Source: Ricinus communis (taxonomy: Eukaryota > Streptophyta > Magnoliopsida > Malpighiales > Euphorbiaceae). Taken from it: a DNA stretch of 64,000 nt. Position 1 is the first letter of the stretch. Each line of letters starts with the position of its first letter. The translations under genes were made by a program, and so were the position numbers. Below the pieces are notes generated by a model. The model did no database searches. It was not told the origin of the DNA and saw nothing but the letters and a program-made list of their open reading frames with translations. This document shows, one piece after another, positions 47,370 to 59,841 of the stretch. The stretch is from the NCBI RefSeq assembly GCF_019578655.1, contig NC_063263.1, positions 11,655,001 to 11,719,000 on the forward strand, written 5' to 3'.

Positions 47370-50300
47370 TCATGACTTCAAGTCCAGCAATTGATTGATA
47401 ACATCTCTCATTGTAGGTCTGTTGTTTGGCTCCTTATCACTACATTTTAATGCAATTAGAAGCATGCCAATAACTTGTTTTGCAATATGTGAATCCACAG
47501 TTTCGTCTAAAAGGAATAAATCAACAATCATAGTGATTTGTTGGGTTTCACTCCAGACAGACCTAACCCATCCAACAATATCCATTTTCTCCGTAAAGGA
47601 TGGATCTGAAGGCGTCTTTCTGGTTATTAATTCAAGCAAAACGACCCCATAACTATATACGTCAGATTCCTTCCCCTTGGTTGTCGTGAATGCATTTTCT
47701 GCAAGGCCAAAATAGTCTTGATCTTAGAAAAATGAACATGGGTGTGCATATAATATATGTAAGACTAAAGTTTGTGAGATAATCACCTGGTGCTATATAT
47801 CCAATTGTACCAGATATCGCAGTGGATGGTGCTGAAGTGGATGACTGATCAAGATGCTTCGCAATACCAAAGTCTGAGATGCGAGGCTCCATTTCAGAGT
47901 CTAGAAGTATATTTTGTGGCTTGATGTCTCGGTGCAATATGGGGGGGATCACAATCCTAATGGAGATACGCCAATCCATGAGCAGTTCCAAGTGCTATGT
48001 TATAGCGAACACTCCATTCCAGCTTTAGTGGTGGATTCACTTTATATAATACGTCATGAAGACTCCCATTTTCCATGTACTTGTATAAAATTAATCCATA
48101 ATCCTTTTTAAACCAAAATTCTTCCACTTTGACCAAATTTCGATGCCTAATCTTCTCAAAGGTTTGAATTTCTCTAACCATGCTTCGATTTCCATCTATT
48201 TGCTCTGCAAATTCAAGCTTCTTTGCTGCAAAGATATTGCCTGGACCCAAAACAGCTTTAAAAACAGCTCCTTGGGCTCCCTTCCCAATAATGTATCTCT
48301 CATTTAGATTCTCAGTAGCCTTCATTATTTGTTTGAGTAGGGGTTCATCCTTGTCTTGCACTTCCTGGTGCTGTCCTTTTCGGCAAAGTAGAAAGAAATA
48401 AGCTAATCCCAGAAGCAGGCAGAGTCCTGACGAGGTTCCAAGGGCAATCATTGCAGTTTGCACTCTACTAAGTGCCTTCCCATTGTTGGAATCATTGTCA
48501 CATTCTCTAAAAAAAATGTTTCCAAAGCAATTCAAGCCACCTGACATAAGACAATTGACACAAAGGCCAGGATTGCCAAAGAATGATGATGGAGATGCAT
48601 TCAACATTTTCATCAGTGTTTCAGGTATTGGACCAGTGAAGAGGTTGTGTGAAACATTAACTTTCAATAGTGACTGCATTCTATCAAGAACTTCTAAACT
48701 TCCTGTTAAATTGTTGCTAGAAATATCTAGACTGATTAGGCTGGCCAAACCACGAAGTTCCAAAGGAATATGACCAACCAACCCAATATTACTGATATTC
48801 AAACCATATCGCAGATTCCTCAATTTTCCAATCGAAGAGGGTATCTCTCCTGCCAGCATGTTTCCACCCATTCGCAAAAGGCTAAGCTTTTCAAGTTCTG
48901 ACAGAAATTACAGAATGCCTCCAGTAAAATGATTTTCTTCAAAAATAAGAGTAGACACACTAGTTCAATTCCTCAAACTTGATGGAACCGAACAATGTAA
49001 TGAATTGAATCCAACATCAAACTTGTCTAACTTCTTCCAGATTGATATTTGAGGTGGCAAATAACCTTGCAAATGGTTATGGGCTAGGATCACTTCTGTG
49101 AGATTTACAAGATTACCAAGCTCTGGAGGAATAAAACCCGTAAGCTTGTTCATGGACAAATTGATGTAAGTGAGATTGGTGCAGTTCCCCAAGCTTGATG
49201 GATTTTCCCAGTGATGTTATTGTCACGGATGAACATGAATGAAAGGTTTGGACTTTCTGGAAATTCTGGAAGAACCCCAGAGAGATTATTGTGGCTTAGG
49301 ATCAGTCTCCAGAGTGTTGGGCAGTTTCCTACATCAGATGGTATGCTACCTTGCAAATGGTTTTGACCCAAATTCAGTACTCCTAAATGCTTCCGATAGC
49401 AAAGGTTTGGGGGAGCTTGACCAGTAAATTGATTATTCATTAGATCAAGTATCTGCAAGCTGCTGTTAACTCCTAAACCTTGAGATATGACTCCAAAGAA
49501 CTGGTTGTCATACAATATGATGCTTTCCAAATTCTTGAGCTGTGTCATTCCGAGAGGTAGTTCACCAGAAAGATTATTTCTATATAACAAAACATATCAA
49601 AGGCTTGGGATTTTCCAAATGCTAATTGGAACCTCACCAGACAAGTGGTTCTCAAACAATTCAAGGTTTTGCAGTTCACTAAGCATTCCCAATTCGCTTG
49701 GAATTTCACCCTCAGGTTGGTTTCTATATAAATTCAACTCTGTTAATGACTTGCATTTCCCAAGTTCAGCAGGAATTCTCCCAGACAATTGATTTTCAGT
49801 AAGGTAAAGAAGTGAAAGATTATCTAGCAGGCCATAGGAAGAAGGTATATTGCCTGTTAACTGGTTACCCACAATGGCCAACTCATTTAAGCTACTACAA
49901 TTTCCCAGACCTTGTGGAAGCTCCCCAATAAAGCCATTGTATGACAAAGCTAGACTTTCTAAATTCTTGCAATTTCCCAAACCAAAATGAATATTGCCCA
50001 CAAGACTGTTATTGCTGATATCTAAGATGACAAGATTATCAAGAACATTTAGACTCTTAGGAAAAACCCCTACAAATTGGTTCTCACTGAGACCAAGTTG
50101 TTCCAATTTACTACAATTCCCTATAGAATCAGGAATTGTACCTGATAACTGATTGGAATCCAGCCATAAACTCAAAACCTCACTCAAATTCCCGACGTTC
50201 CAGGGGATCAAACCATTAAAACCGTTATGGTCTAAGAATATTGTCTCCAAATGTGAAATTTGAAACAGCCATTGAGGTATTTCTCCACTCAGAATATTAT

Positions 50301-50739
50301 TATAAAGACTCAACTTCTTTAAACTCTGCAGGTTCTTTAAGCTGTACGGTATTTCTCCAGCAAAGAAATTTTGAGAAAGATCTAAACTTTCAAGAAGAGT
50401 ACAATTACTAAGTTGTGACGGAATCACGCCAGAGAAACTATTATCACTTAAATCAAGAATCTGTAAGTTTTCCAGATGTGCAATTTCAGGTCCTAATCGA
50501 TCAGAAATAGCGTAGCCAGTAAGATTTAAATAAATAACATTATGGGTACTACTGCTACATATTATTCCTACCCATGAACAGGGGGTTGAATCAGAACCAT
50601 TCCAGCTTGAGGTTATAGAAGGAGGCACAGATGTCCAGCGCCTCATGAGTGATAATAAAGCCAACCCATTAGAGTTCAAAGCAGAAACAGTAAGAATCAA
50701 GAAATGTAGCAGCAAAAAAAGTGTTAAAACAAGATTCGT
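47370..50739 (-). pseudogene. PEPR-type LRR receptor kinase, multiply disrupted
   Basis: Joined reading follows PEPR1/PEPR2 (receptors of Pep danger peptides) over its whole length. It has a signal peptide, an LRR N-cap (LNSNGLALLSL, then CSWVGIIC), more than 20 LRRs, a transmembrane helix (MIALGTSSGLCLLLGLAYFF), and a kinase with GKGAQGAVFK, HRDIKPQN, DFG and GTIGYIAPENAF. An 88-bp intron (47786-47699) sits at the PEPR-typical site inside GYIAPEN. Lesions seen: no in-frame ATG, with ACG at 50739-50737 where a start would fit; TGA at 49599-49597; one-base deletion near 49200 (ATCCATCAAGC); TGA at 48967-48965; TAA at 48910-48908; TAG at 47959-47957; an extra base in a seven-C run at 47947-47941. 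Kinase motifs are well kept, so loss is fairly recent or partial transcripts may persist. Confidence 0.9.
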
Positions 50740-51564
50740 GTAATCCTTTTCTTTATTCTTATTTTATAACTAGAAAGAGAGAAGGTGAAGTTGGTACTTA
50801 CTTGGAGCAAGAATGCAAAGAAGCTAATAGTTTTTAGAGAGCCGTTAATTTCTGGAGTTCTGAATATGAGATAATCCTGAGAGAGATGAGCGGCAAAAAA
50901 ATGAAAAGAGTGTGGGTGGTCGTTGGAGTCAGCAGTTAGTATTTGACTTCTTTGATCCTTTTTTAAGCACGTTCCTAAAGTTACTAGTTTAACTCTTGGA
51001 CATACACTCGTCGACTCCACTTTCCGCACATCATTGATGTCCATTTGAAACAACATACGACTCATTTTCAATCTTTTTCCGTTAATTCACGTCATGGACT
51101 ACCCGCAATAGAAATTAGCGTCTTTTTATCCTCACTATAAAAAATAAAAATTTATTTTTAAAAAAAAGCTGAAACCTCTACTTACAGAAGCAAATGCTAC
51201 TACTATTTAAACTAGACTTTAAAATATACTTATTTTTAATCTTTGATATTATTTCTTTTTATCTAGGCACAAAGGATTAAAAAAAGTTAGCGATTAGTCT
51301 AATGACATTGATAAAATAATTTCTTTTAATAGATTTCAAAATTTAAATTTCATATCACTTTAAAAAATATCATAAAAAAATATAAATATTTCACTATTAA
51401 GAACAAACATGTGTCTTAATAGAAAAAATAAAAATAAATATTAAGTATTAAAAGATATATATAATGGTCTAATTATCAATATCTATCGTAACTCAGTAAA
51501 GAATATGTCCCACTCAATGAATCCTACAATAATTTTATACTGTCTTTTCAATGAGTGATTATTT
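50740..51564. other. Upstream region of the PEPR-type pseudogene
   Basis: The minus strand of 50800-51070 has a leader-like stretch with a possible splice donor (CTCCAA then GTAAGT near 50803). It may be the old 5' UTR or first exon. 51120-51560 is AT-rich spacer. Confidence 0.4.
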
Positions 51565-51656
51565 AAGGGTTAATTGCAAAAGAATTCTCGACCCTCGACG
51601 GTTTTCTCAATTTAATCATGTATTTTTAATTGTAACAATGTCATGCGTGACATTAT
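51565..51656 (+). repeat. MULE left TIR, outer part
   Basis: Shares GGGTTAATTGC, TCTCAATTTAATCATGT, TTTTTAATTGTAACAATG and TCATGCGT with the inverse of the right TIR. It stops at the LTR insertion point. Confidence 0.85.
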
Positions 51657-52530
51657 TGAACGGGTTGTCGAAGCCCTTCAAAATAAATTACTGATTTTCT
51701 TAAACTAATTTGTAGAAAAAGTGAAACCAGGTCGAATCCCAAGAGAACCAATGTGAATAGCTTCTCAAAGTAAAATAAAAGGGGGGGTTTTGAATGTTTG
51801 AATCAAAATTATAAATAGGCAGAAAATAATGAAGGCTGAATATTTAAAGTAAATAAAAATCAATCTTAACAAATTTCCAATTCAAGAGTGCTGATTTCAT
51901 CCAATTGTAATCATGATCATAGGCTAAAATATCAATTCTTCTATTCAAGTACTTAGTCTACTTATTCGAAAAAGCCGCAACAAGTGTAATTCTCCTAATA
52001 TAGTTGACTTGAACCCAACATCCAAATCAAAACTTACCATTAGTCAACTGGGCACGATAGCGTTCCATATCAACTTAATGATAGCATTAAGAATAATGAG
52101 AATGACTAAACCAACATTAATTTAATTGAGATAACTGCAATTGAAATAACCTTGTTCCTTTATTTCCTTAGAGCCTATCATGCAAGCTATGTAATTCGAA
52201 TAAGCCGTAATCACACATACATGAGCCAGCTCCTTGCTACTTGTGTCAATCGTTCATGACAATTACGGATCACAAACTTAAAGTTTAGCAATAGAAAAAT
52301 CAATATCAAAGTTGAGTCGTCAGTTCAATCAATATCAATAATTCATAAATAATAAGAACAAGAAATAAAGAATACTTGAATTAAAGAAGAATTCTATTAA
52401 GCACAAAGCCTCATAAAATCACAATTAGAATTTATTCACTCTTGAATTAGAAACTAAAAACTTAGCCACTCATGGTGGAGTAAGAATTCACAAGAATTGT
52501 AGAGAGTGGAAGAAGAATATGAATATGAAT
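51657..52530 (-). repeat. 3' LTR of the Athila-type element (shared part)
   Basis: Matches 53996-54871 in direct orientation. The true LTR probably extends to about 52640, because the TATA-like box at 52563-52572 should belong to U3. Confidence 0.75.
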
Positions 52531-52638
52531 CTGAATATGAATATAAGGTACTTCCAGCCGTCCTTATATAGAAAGTAAAACCCTAAACCCTAATAGAATC
52601 CTTATAAAAAAGAAATAAGCTTCCTATTTAATCTTATC

Positions 52639-53936
52639 CTAGTTAGTAAATTGGAAGCCCAAATTTTGAATGCTTGACCTTGTTTCCTGTTGAAATTGAA
52701 GATTATTGTTAGCAAGATTTTTAACAATATCTTCCATAGACATACCTGAATTTGGAGCTTGAGGTTGTCTATTGAAATTTTGTGGAGGATATTTATGTTG
52801 TCCTCCTTGGTTCCCATAGCTCAAATTCGGGTGATCTCTCCATCCAGGATTGTAATGATTGGAAAAGGGGTCATACTTCCTTTGAGGTTGACCAGCAAAT
52901 CCGCCTAGAGCATTAGCTTCTTGCATGGAGTCTTGTTGCAATGTTGGACACATATCGGTGGGATGTCTTTGCAGTGAACATATTCCACAGACTTTTGCCA
53001 TTTGCAAGCCCTACAGCCATTTGACGAACCAAAGCACTTAAATCAGAAATTTGATTTTCAAGATTTTTAGTACTTACCTCATTAACTCGCCTTGTAGCTC
53101 CATCAGCCCTTGTACCAAATTGCTGAGAATTTTCGGCCATGTTTGAAATTAATTGTTTGGCTTCTTCAGGCGTTTTATCTACCAAAGCTCCACCACTTGC
53201 TGCATCAATCATGCTCCTATCCACTTGCTGCATCAATCATGCTCCTATCCATTGGCAATAATCCTTCATAGAAATATTGGATTAGGAGTTGCAGAGAGAT
53301 TTGATGATGTGGGCATTTAGCACATAGTTGCTTGAACCTTTCCCAATATTCATACAATGTTTCTCCAGTGAACTGTGTTATGCCATAAATTTCTTTTCTG
53401 ATGTTGGCAGCTCTTGTTGCAGGGAAAAACTTGTCTAGGAACAATCTTTTCATCTCGTTCCATGTTGTTATTGAACCGGAAGGTAGATAATAGAGCCAAT
53501 CATTTGCTTTATCCTTCAAAGAAAAGGGAAAAGCTCTAAGATTTATTTGCTCTTCGGTCACACCATGTGGTTTCATTCCGGAGCATACAATATGGAATTC
53601 TTTCAAGTGTTTATGAGGATCTTCACCTGCACATCCACGAAAAGAAGGGAGTAAGTGAATTAAACCAGATTTTAATTCAAAATCAACTGCAATATTAGGA
53701 AATGTAATGCATAAAGGTTGTTGATTTAAATCCGTGCAGCCTAGCTCTTTAAGAGTTCATTCGCCATGTTTTCTCATAACTTCTTGAAAGATAGACGTGT
53801 CACCAATAGCCAAATCTATCTCCAACTCCTCTATGAGACAACTTTTTCTTTGCTTAGTCTCATTTCTTAATCGGCGCGCTGTCTTCTCAATTTCAGGATT
53901 AAACTGCAAATCAATATCTTGAGAAGAACGAGTCAT
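52639..53936 (-). pseudogene. Broken GAG of the Athila-type element
   Basis: The start MTRSSQDIDLQFNPEIE at 53936 leads, with gaps, to a conserved GAG core (AFPFSLKDKANDWLYYLP; YEYWERFKQLCAKCPHHQIS; IQYFYEGLLPMDRSMIDAAS). A 28-bp tandem duplication (53194-53221 and 53222-53249) repeats DRSMIDAAS and shifts the frame. A second shift near 53005 precedes the zinc knuckle CGICSLQRHPTDMC. No protease, RT or integrase remains. Confidence 0.8.
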
Positions 53937-53973
53937 AAAAAAATAATTTAAACAATGAAAAACTAAAATAGGC

Positions 53974-53991
53974 TCCCCGGCAACGGCGCCA
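53974..53991 (-). other. Primer-binding site of the Athila-type element
   Basis: Minus strand reads TGGCGCCGTTGCCGGGG three or four bases after the LTR end. This is the site type seen in Athila/Tat elements. Confidence 0.8.
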
Positions 53992-53995
53992 AATT

Positions 53996-54871
53996 TGAAC
54001 GGGTTGTCGAAGCCCTTCAAAATAAATTACTGATTTTCTTAAACTAATTTATAGAAAAAGTGAAACCAGGTCGAATCCCAAGAGAACCAATGTGAATAGC
54101 TTCTCAAAGTAAAATAAAAGGGGGGTTTTTGAATGTTGAATCAAAATTATAAATAGGCAGAAAATAATAAAGGCTGAATATTTAAAGTAAATAAAAATCA
54201 ATCTTAACAAATTTTCAATTCAAGGGTGTTGATTCCATCCAATTGTAATCATGATCATAGGCTAAAATATCAATTCTTCTATTCAAGTACTTAGTCTACT
54301 TATTCGAAAAAGCCGCAGCAAGTGTAATTCTCCTAATATAGTTGACTTGAACCCAACATCCAAATCAAAACTTATCATTAGTCAACTGGGCACGATAGCG
54401 TTCCATATCAACTTAATGATAGCATTAAGAATAATGAGAATGACTAAACCAACATTAATTTAATTGAGATAACTGCAATTGAAATAACCTTGTTCCTTTA
54501 TTTCCTTAGAGCCTATCATGCAAGCTATGTAATTCGAATAAGCTGCAATCACACACACATGAGCTAGCTCCTTGCTACTTGTGTCAATCGTTCATGACAA
54601 TTACGGATCACAAACTCAAAGTTTAGCAATAGAAAAATCAATATCAAAGTTGAGTCGTCAGTTCAATCAATATCAATAATTCATAAATAATAAGAACAAG
54701 AAATAAAGAATACTTGAATTAAAGAAGAATTATGTTAAGCACAAAGCCTCACAAAATCACAATTGGAATTTATTCACTCTTGAATTAGAAACTAAAAACT
54801 TAGCCACTCATGGTGGAGTAAGAATTCACAAGAATTGTAGAGAGTAGAAGAAGAATAAGAATATGAATCTT
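53996..54871 (-). repeat. 5' LTR of the Athila-type element, U3-truncated
   Basis: Starts TGAACGGG next to the primer site. It departs from the other LTR after GAATATGAATCT and runs into MULE-related sequence. Confidence 0.75.
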
Positions 54872-54904
54872 ATTTTGATAACCTGGAATACCATGTAAGT
54901 TAGA

Positions 54905-55088
54905 AACAATTTTGTCAAATCGATACATAAATGAAATTTTCGGTGAAGTTTATTCCACGTGGATGCCGGCGCTCTAGTAACCTAAACACGTAGATACGGT
55001 GCGTTTACGTAGATACGGTGCGTTTTAAAGCAAAAATAGAAATGTTGCGTTTTGCCCTATAGAAACAGTGCGTTTTTCACATATTAAA
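54905..55088 (+). repeat. MULE left TIR, inner part
   Basis: Continues the TIR match (ACAAAATTGATAA inverse, CACGTGG, ACGCACCGTATCTACGTG inverse, TTTTGCCCTATAGAAAC). The unit ACGTAGATACGGTGCGTTT is tandemly doubled here but single in the right TIR. Confidence 0.85.
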
Positions 55089-55439
55089 TTGAAGATCCTT
55101 GTTCCCAAATGCATCGTGCTTCATATGCCCCAAATCTCTAATTTCCAAATTTATTTACAATCTGTAACCCTAGTTTTTCTTATTCTCGTAGTTGACATTT
55201 GTCTGCTAGTTTGTAGGTCGCGCATGGAAGAGGTAATGGTGTTGTATTAGGTTGATTGAAAGATTTATTTGGAACTTCTGATCCTGTAATGCTTAAATTG
55301 CGAGCTAGATCAGCAGTTCGATGGCTTCACCCTGACATATGAATGTCTTCCTTATATGAAAGAGGTAATGAATCATTTGAAGGCTGAAAGGACGCATTAG
55401 AAGAGATAATGAAAGTGAAGATGGTAATGGAGTCAACTA

Positions 55440-55505
55440 TTGCAGAAAACTTGATGACTGCAAAAAGCTTGATGACTGCAGAAAACTTGATTACTGCAGA
55501 AAGCT
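55440..55505. repeat. 18-bp tandem repeat inside the MULE
   Basis: Three units of the type CTTGATGACTGCAGAAAA, with a degenerate fourth. Confidence 0.7.
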
Positions 55506-55959
55506 TAATTTTGAGAAGAAAATGCTACAAAGAGAGTGTCCTGATGTGGTTTTAGAAAGTTTTGTATTGTACTACTCATTGGTATTGGTATTGTAATGCC
55601 TATGAGTTTAGCTTAACTGTTGGATAAATGTTTGTTTTGTAATTTGAACAGAAATATTGAATAAATGACAATGTTAACTTATGATTATTGAGCATTTTGA
55701 CATAGGCCATATAACTTAAAGTTGGATGCCTTTTGCATGTATGGTACTAGTATTAATCATAAATGGAGAATACAAGTGTTTAAGAAGAGTATGAATTGAT
55801 GAAAATAAAGGCATTATCTGCCTTCAAAACATTCTGTTAATATGTGTGGGTACAAAGGCAGTATTTGCCTATAAATAATTAGTGCAAAGGCTGCTACAAA
55901 GAAAGGCACAAGTCTGCAAACAAGATAACAGACACAATATTTGCCTAAAAAAGGAAATG

Positions 55960-58900
55960 TCATGCTCTACATTTAATCACAATTGCATTGTAGTAGTCAA
56001 TTTGCTTGACTCTCTTGGGTTCCAACAGGTGCAGCACCTCTCCCATCATTTTTAGCTCCTCTGCCACGACCTCTGCCAGGTCTATTATTTGTTGAACTTG
56101 CAATTGTTGGTCTGGCATAAGAGGGAATTGATTTGCCCTTACTTGCTGCTGCCTTTGCTGCTCACTTTGTACCATAAATGAATTTCACTCTCCTTGATTC
56201 AGGCATCTAGAAACCGAACACAATTGCTCCATTAGCCTAGGTATAAAATAATAACAAATAAAATGTTATACTGAAATTACCCTCAAATACATGTTGCTAG
56301 AATCTTCAAAGATTCTAACTCCATAACCTTGGTTAACCTGTTTGTACAACCAAAATGAATACAAATTTCTTCCCACTGTTCAAATGTAAACCAAATACAA
56401 GTGTTCAAATAACTTACTAATGCAGTTTCTTTTTTCCTCTTTTGAGGTCCACTTGAAGGTGTGCCAGCAAATTGACTTGGTCCACTTGTACTAGAGATAT
56501 CAGACTGAGTTGTTGGGGAAGTTGCAGTAGATCGAAGTGCAGAAGTTGCTTTTCGTGGCCTGTCACGCTTGACTAGCAGTTTAGGAGGCCTCTTGAAAGA
56601 TGGATCATTTTTCATCTTACAACTCCTCTTATTGTGCCCAACTCCTCCACAAACTGCACAAGTCATTTGAATTCCTTGTCTAGACAACTTATTAGGATTC
56701 TTTGGATCTTCAGTGATATCTCTCTTCATGTTCTTCTTAGGTCTGCCAGGCATTTTCTTAAATTTGAGTGTCTTGATTGGAAGGCCATCAGCTTGTGGCC
56801 ACATTTTTCTACCATTCAGTGGCTCAAAAGCATTTTTGTAGGTTTCAATATAAGTTTCTACACTATAGTACTTGTCCACAAATGTTGCACTATCCTAGTT
56901 CATCCAATGAATGCTAGAACATGCATGGATACAAGGAATGCCTGTTATCTGCCATGTTCTACAAGTACAAGTGTGCGCATTGATATCAACCACAAACTGA
57001 TCATCTCCTATGTTCACTTGGAACTTGCCACCAACAGCAGGTTTGAAAGTACATAATCTGCTATTGTACTTGATTTCTTCAAGCTTAGTTCTAATTCTAG
57101 GTGTGATGAAGTCAGTTAAACTAGTAGCATGCATTAACTTACTGTGCATTCTCTCCATTAATGCACATTTAATCTCTTCTAGCATGTCTATAATGGTCAT
57201 ACTCCTAAATTTCACAATGTAACCATTGAAGATTTCACTGACATTGTTATCAATCATATCACACTTAGGAAGCTCAGAAATAAATGACTTACAAAATTTG
57301 GATGGATGCCTCTATAAAAAATTGTTATAGGCAGCTTCATTCTCTACTTTAATTTGATCAATGGCTTCCTTATAAGTAGCTTCATAAGTACTTCTAGCTG
57401 CACTTCAAAACATGTTTTTTAAAACTTGCCCCTTAAACTCCTTCTTCCAATTACAATAAACATGCCTAGCACAATTTCTATGTTTAGCAAAAGGTGCTAG
57501 GTTCTTTATAGCATTAGTAAGACCTTGTGCAATAGAGCAAATATAATTATTAAGCAAATACAAATATAAAGTAAATAATAATTAAAACAGTCAAGAAAAA
57601 TCACTTTTTGTTGGTCTGATATAAAGGTCCACCCTAAACCATCTGTAATTTGCAGCTCCTCTAAAATAATGGTTAAAAACTAAGTTCAAAAGTACTCATT
57701 CTCACATTCAACTACAGCCCAAAAGATGGAGAACATTTGATTGTTCCCATCTTTAGCAACTGCACATAATAGTGCCCCACCTAAAAAAGTTTTCAAAAAA
57801 CACCCATCAAATCCAATAATGGGTCTGCAACCCTTCAAAAACCATTTCCTCAAGGAATTAAAGCCTATGAAGAACCCTTTAAAAGTGCAGTCTTCATCAA
57901 GGAGGAAATCAAATATGCCTTCCTTATCCACCCTAAGCAATTCAGCTTTATAGCCTCTTAACTTAGCATAATGTTCTTGTACAGACCCTCTTAGCATATT
58001 AAGTGCTTTCCATTTTGCCATATAGCACTTTGTTCTTGACACTTGAACACAGAACTTCTCAAGTAAGTCTTCCTCCAAGTCCTTCACACTCTAATTGCCA
58101 TTTCTTCTAAATCTATGTATATATTTCTTAGCTATCCATTCAGAGGTAGCTTGCCTATTTTTCATCTCCCTAGGACACCTATGCTCACCAACATATGTCT
58201 TAATAGCAAAGGTATGATCTCTTTTAATCATGCTTCCATATAGTCTCTATGGTCATTCCTTGTCACATCTCATTCGAAGTTGGTACTTGTTGCTTCTCAT
58301 CACCTGCACATTGTGACCATTAATAATTGCCCATTTACAAACTGCAGCTTTGCACTAATGTGCATCTTCAAATCGCATTCCAAGAACCAACTGTAAATAC
58401 TTATGATCACATATGGGATCATATACAACCCTCTTAATCCTCTTTCTTGAAGCCTTTTCAATGCCATCCTCATCAGTACTGTCTGAATTCACATCCCCAT
58501 CAGAGTCCTCGTATTCACTTACAAAGCCAGATGCTTCATGTCCAGCATTTTCTGCCCTAGTAATGCTATCAGTAGATGTTCTTTTGTACTGCAAACCAGT
58601 GTTGCCATGTAATATGTCAGCAAGCTCATCAACAGGCACATAATTCTTATACTTTGCTGTCCTTTTCCTTGCTTCCACATACTCATCATCATCTGATAGT
58701 TCATTATCATTTAGTCCATCATCTGTGTCTCTCTCATCAACTGGTAAGTACTCAGGATCCTTTCTAATTCTACTTGCTCCTGCAATTGCTCACTATGTTC
58801 AACACTGACATCAAACACAGTTTCATCTAAAGGTGCTAAATTCTCACTCTCATCCTCAGTTTCATCTAAATCATCAGTCTCACTCTCACTCTCATCAACT

Positions 58901-59307
58901 GGTAAGTAGTCAGAATCCTCTTCTGATTCTACTTCCTGCTGTAATTGCTCACTATGTTCCTCAGTTTCATGTACACCTTCTGGATTTTCACTAATACAGC
59001 TAACACCACCAGGCAATGGTATTTGTCCTTTCTCTCCTTCGACATAGACTTGTAATACTCCATTGCCTTCATCTATATACTTAATCATTTCCATTAACCC
59101 TCTATCATCCACCATTTCCCTTAACCCATCCTTCAAACTCATTCCTGGAATCTTATAAGAAATCTTTGGCCCATAATACCCTAGTTTTTCTGTTTCATCA
59201 AGTATGTCCAAATATCCTATCCTATATGGGTCTAATCCATGTTTAGGCAAAATATCTCCACCTACATAAACCACATTTCCCTCAAACAGATGCAAAACAC
59301 CCACCAT
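55960..59307 (-). pseudogene. MULE transposase (MuDR-type), interrupted
   Basis: Pieces in order on the minus strand: an N-terminal region from 59307 (MVGVLHLFEGNVVYVGGDIL) and an acidic Glu/Asp/Ser linker with an imperfect internal duplication (EHSEQLQ, twice). Next comes a DNA-binding-type segment ending near 58355, then the MULE core near 57700-57830 (RPIIGFDGCFLKTFLGGALL; MFSIFWAVVECEN) with the first catalytic Asp. A SWIM-type zinc finger follows near 56930-57000 (CTCRTW, then PCIHA) with a CCHC knuckle (CAVCGGVGHNKRSC) after it. Stops and frame changes separate the pieces (for example near 58240, 58090 and 57690), so the protein is not intact. Confidence 0.82.
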
Positions 59308-59841
59308 AGTTTATATATACAGAAAAGCTATCAGACATTCTATTGAAAGAGTGCATGAGTTAATATTTCAACAAGACAAACACAATACATACATGAATAA
59401 GACCCTACAGACCATGACAAACTCAAATAAATAAATACAAAAATCACAGTAAACTCAAATACATTTTCAGAAACTCGAAAGTGTGGTAATAAAAAATTGA
59501 TTGATACCCTACCCCACACATATCGCACTCATCTCGTTAATGTAAAAGTTTTTTAGAAAAGTAATTAACACTGTAATAACTTACTTGTCTTTTTCCAGTG
59601 GTCGGTACTTCAAGGGACCACAATGTTCGATGCATGCTGCTGTCTTTGTTGGTTGAAGGGACCACAACGTGTTTGATTCTTCAAAGCGGCTTCACTTTCA
59701 CTCTCTTTTACTTTCACTCTATTCTTCAAATGGTTTCAGTAATCACAAACGGTAAGAAATAACGGCTATTTCAATTTTGGGGATTTAGGGTTTTCTTACA
59801 CCATATACGCCATCGTTCTGATCTTCTTCTTTTTTTGTTCT

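Larger units (their letters stand above)
51657..54871 (-). mobile_element. Athila-type GAG-only LTR retrotransposon nested in the MULE left TIR
   Basis: Direct repeats start TGAACGGGTTGTCG at 51657 and 53996 and match for about 875 bp with scattered substitutions (a few percent). So it is older than the element in NUDT3. The minus-strand interior has primer site TGGCGCCGTTGCCGGGG (Athila/Tat type) and GAG pieces only. The right copy stops at about 54871, while the left copy's likely promoter (TATA-like CTATATAAGG, 52563-52572) lies beyond the shared part. The element's 5' LTR therefore seems to have lost its U3. Confidence 0.8.

Noticed and set aside
47370..50739. Sequencing error as the cause of the PEPR-type gene disruption
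   Set aside because: One homopolymer shift could be an error, but several independent stops, a further deletion and a missing start cannot all be.
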